Source: DATDCV01 sp036524155 (lineage in GTDB: Bacteria; Verrucomicrobiota; Verrucomicrobiia; Limisphaerales; UBA8199). Taken from it: a stretch of 15,729 nt of DNA. The stretch spans positions 1 through 15,729 of the forward strand of contig DATDCV010000475.1 in the NCBI GenBank assembly GCA_036524155.1, given 5' to 3'. Position 1 is the stretch's first letter, and each line of letters begins with the position of its first letter. Made by a program: the position numbers and the translations under genes. The notes under the pieces were generated by a model. The model saw nothing but the letters and a program-made list of their open reading frames with translations, ran no database searches and was not told the DNA's origin. Shown here piece by piece: positions 13,365-15,729 of the stretch.

Positions 13365-15729
13365 ATGAATCGTCGAGAGTTCCTCAAGACCTCCACTGTT
13401 AGCGGCGGTTCACTTCTACTGGCGGGCAGCGCCGCAGCCCAGACCCCACTCGCCAACTCCTCGCCCATTGACCCGGTCGCCGCCTCCGCTCGCAAAGGCG
13501 CCCCGTTGCCTGACCTGGCGCCAGCGAAATGGATTTGGTATCCGTCCGGACGCACACTGCAAAACACTTTCATCCTGTTCCGGCGCGAACTGGCGGTGGC
13601 AGCGCGGCCGCGACGCGTGACAGGGTGGATCTGCGCCGACAGCCGATATCGCCTGGAGGTCAATGGCCAGCGTGTGCAGTGGGGTCCGGCGCCGAGTGAT
13701 CCGCGCTGGGCGGAGGCGGACCCGGTGGACCTGACTTCATATTTCAAGGCGGGCTCCAACGTGATCGGCGCCACGGTATTGTTTTACGGGGCGGGCGACG
13801 GCACCTGGCCGATTGGCAAACCGGGCTTTCTGTTCTGGATCGAAATCGAGCATGACGATGGCCACCGCGAGAAGATCGTGTCCGACAATGCTTGGAAGGT
13901 TATGCTGTGCCGAGCGTGGCCGCCGGGCCATTACAAGCGGTGGTATTTGAGGGCTTTGCAGGAGGAGTTCGACGCCCGGCTTTATCCCTATGGGTGGGCG
14001 ATGCCCGGATTTCAACCCGGCCAGGAGTGGCTTCCGGCGATGGTGCTGCAGGGTTCGCCAAACCAGCCGGCGCTGGCCGCGAATTCCTACGAGTACATGC
14101 TGGACGTAGGCGGCTCGCCGACGGAGACGGAACTGCGTCCGCGCAGCATTCCCATGCTCCGGGAGTCGTTTGTCCAGGCTGTCCGGCTCGCGCAGGTCTA
14201 TGCGCTCGAGTGGCGGGCCTCGCCGCAGGACTATTTTGATTTTCGAGTGCCGGATGTGTTCACCGCGCGTCCGGTCAAGGCTCCCGACCAAGCCGCGCCC
14301 GGCCAGTGGAGCGTCGAGCTGGAACCCGGGCGGAGCACCGCGCTGACCTTTGAATTCCAGGAGCAGGTGGTCGGCTGGCCCGCTTTCACTATCGAGGCTC
14401 CGGCCGGCACCACGATCGAATTGCTGGTGCACGAAGCCCACGCTTCGGGCGGCCCGCCGCTGCTCAACACGCATTTCGATTCCTGGACGCGTTTTATTTG
14501 CCGCGACGGAAACAACGAGTTCGAGACATTCGACTTTGAGAGCCTGCGATGGCTGCAATTGCACATCCACAACTCGGCGGGCAAGGTGACCGTCAGCAAC
14601 GTCCGGGTGCGGCGGCGAGTCTTTCCCTGGCCGAACTCGCCGGTGGCTCGCACGAATGAGCCCGCCCTCCAGCGGTTGTTCGATGCCAGTGTTAACACCC
14701 TCAACAACTCCGCGCAGGAAACGCTTGTGGACGGCATGGCGCGCGAACGGCAGCAATACAGCGGCGATGGCGGCCATCAGCTCCATGCGGTGCACCTGGC
14801 GTTCGGCGAACCGCTGCTCGTGGCGCGTTATCTCACCACCTTCAGCCAGGGGATGACCAAGGACGGTTTCTTCCTCGACTGCTGGCCCGCGTATGATCGA
14901 CTGGCGCGGCTTATCGAGCGCCAACTCGATCTCTCCGGCTGGGGCCCCATCCTCGACCACGGCGTCGGGTTCAATTTCGATTGCTGGAGCCATTACATGT
15001 ACACGGGCGACCTCGAAGCGCTGCGCGAGCCGTACCCGCGCCTGGTCCGTTTCGCACGATACCTCCAGCAGCTCGCCGGCGAAGACGGCCTGTTGCCCGT
15101 GGAGAACCTGGGAATCCCCTCCGTCTGGATTGACCATGCCGCCTACCAGCGTCAACGGCACAAGCATTGCGCGTTCAACCTCTACGCGGCTGCGGCAATG
15201 CAGCGCGCCCTCGCCCCGATGTGCCTCGCTTTCGGCGACCATGCCCAGGCTGAAGCCGTTGACCGGTTCGGCAAGGCGCTTCAGGCCGCCACGATCCGGA
15301 AATTCTGGAACTCTGGCCGCGGGCTTTTCATCAACAACCTCCCCTGGCTGGACGAGGAAAAGTCGCCGCGCTTGTGCGACCGTTCACTCGCGACTTCGGT
15401 CCTGTTCGATCAATGCCCGGATGGCCAAACCGCGGCCGCCGTGAAGGCTCTCGCTGAGTGCCCCCCCGAAATGGGTTTCTCCTATCCGTGCAACGCCGGC
15501 TGGCGGCTTTGGGCGCTCGGCAAAGCCGGCCGCGCCGATGTGATCGTCGCCGATTTCCGGAAGCGCTGGGCCACGATGCTCTCGGTGAAAGAAAACAACA
15601 CGCTGCAGGAGGACTGGACGGCGCAACACGATTCGGGCCAGCAATGGAGCCATTGCGCCGTGGTTCCCTTATATCTTGCTTATCACGGCCTGATGGGGCT
15701 GCGACCGATCGAACCGGGCTTCAAACGCT
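13365..15729 (+). CDS. Tat-exported GH78 alpha-L-rhamnosidase-like enzyme, 3'-partial
   Basis: The frame is open from the ATG at 13365 to the right edge (788 codons). The start MNRREFLKTSTVSGGSLLLAGSAAAQ is a twin-arginine export signal (RREFLK, hydrophobic stretch, AAAQ cut), so the enzyme should fold before export. N-terminal beta domains start at AKWIWYP (about 53). A ConA-like family 78 domain lies at about 317-410 (VVGWPAFTIEAPAGTTIELLVHEA). The six-hairpin catalytic domain (about 432-760) has VDGMARERQQYSGDGG, placing D456, E461 and D468 at the family's acidic positions, and E749 (NTLQEDW) at the second catalytic Glu. The C-terminal beta domain begins at LMGLRPIEPGFKR, so probably fewer than about 100 residues are missing. 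It would hydrolyse terminal alpha-L-rhamnose from glycans or glycosides; the exact substrate is unknown. RERQQYSGDGG differs from the commoner RER-W-GW-GD form, so specificity may differ. Confidence 0.87.
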   Translation, partial: MNRREFLKTSTVSGGSLLLAGSAAAQTPLANSSPIDPVAASARKGAPLPDLAPAKWIWYPSGRTLQNTFILFRRELAVAARPRRVTGWICADSRYRLEVNGQRVQWGPAPSDPRWAEADPVDLTSYFKAGSNVIGATVLFYGAGDGTWPIGKPGFLFWIEIEHDDGHREKIVSDNAWKVMLCRAWPPGHYKRWYLRALQEEFDARLYPYGWAMPGFQPGQEWLPAMVLQGSPNQPALAANSYEYMLDVGGSPTETELRPRSIPMLRESFVQAVRLAQVYALEWRASPQDYFDFRVPDVFTARPVKAPDQAAPGQWSVELEPGRSTALTFEFQEQVVGWPAFTIEAPAGTTIELLVHEAHASGGPPLLNTHFDSWTRFICRDGNNEFETFDFESLRWLQLHIHNSAGKVTVSNVRVRRRVFPWPNSPVARTNEPALQRLFDASVNTLNNSAQETLVDGMARERQQYSGDGGHQLHAVHLAFGEPLLVARYLTTFSQGMTKDGFFLDCWPAYDRLARLIERQLDLSGWGPILDHGVGFNFDCWSHYMYTGDLEALREPYPRLVRFARYLQQLAGEDGLLPVENLGIPSVWIDHAAYQRQRHKHCAFNLYAAAAMQRALAPMCLAFGDHAQAEAVDRFGKALQAATIRKFWNSGRGLFINNLPWLDEEKSPRLCDRSLATSVLFDQCPDGQTAAAVKALAECPPEMGFSYPCNAGWRLWALGKAGRADVIVADFRKRWATMLSVKENNTLQEDWTAQHDSGQQWSHCAVVPLYLAYHGLMGLRPIEPGFKR

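Noticed and set aside
13737..15242. A 501-codon open frame on the minus strand.
   Set aside because: It lies opposite the GH78-like gene, whose motifs and signal peptide are clear. The antisense product shows no domain.
1..15729. tRNA, rRNA, CRISPR array, transposase or phage genes.
   Set aside because: None was seen on either strand; the repeats present are protein-domain copies and short palindromes.

Overview
The window most resembles a high-GC free-living member of Verrucomicrobiota, probably near Pedosphaera/Limisphaerales. This is inferred from protein style, because no rRNA or tRNA gene is present. The signs are very large secreted multidomain proteins (CotH kinase, lamin-tail, chitobiase-C-like and ConA-like lectin modules), a shared C-terminal module ending in FYRL or FFRI, a Tat-exported family 78 rhamnosidase, and GGGACGC-type intergenic palindromes.

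Layout. Bases 2-5755 (+) are the 3' part of a giant exported CotH-kinase/lamin-tail protein. Its upstream end lies outside the window. A 286-bp gap with two GGGACGC hairpins follows. Bases 6042-9830 (+) encode a second large exported protein of unknown function, with a probable helical-toroid middle, a GATase-like domain and the same kind of C-terminal module. Bases 9935-10900 (+) encode a class II fructose-bisphosphate aldolase. An unusually AT-rich 350-bp gap with several candidate regulatory sites leads into two tandem Hsp20 small heat-shock genes (11252-11716 and 11788-12159, +). A strong hairpin at 12197-12225 separates them from the convergent galT (12228-13268, -). Divergent from galT is a Tat-signal GH78 alpha-L-rhamnosidase-like gene (13365-15729, +), cut by the right edge.

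How the genes fit together. The exported proteins suggest a surface or periplasmic carbohydrate-handling lifestyle. The rhamnosidase would release rhamnose from plant or algal polysaccharides or glycosides. GalT would feed galactose into central metabolism and Fba would serve glycolysis. The Hsp20 pair is a stress cassette. There is no sign of one single operon.

The most unusual structure is inside the first protein. A lamin-tail domain is split by a ConA-like lectin domain of about 225 residues, and that lectin is itself split by a second full lectin domain of about 230 residues. A further lectin copy at the left edge appears to interrupt a different domain. The halves rejoin cleanly at protein level, which suggests a lectin cassette that repeatedly inserts in frame into other domains.
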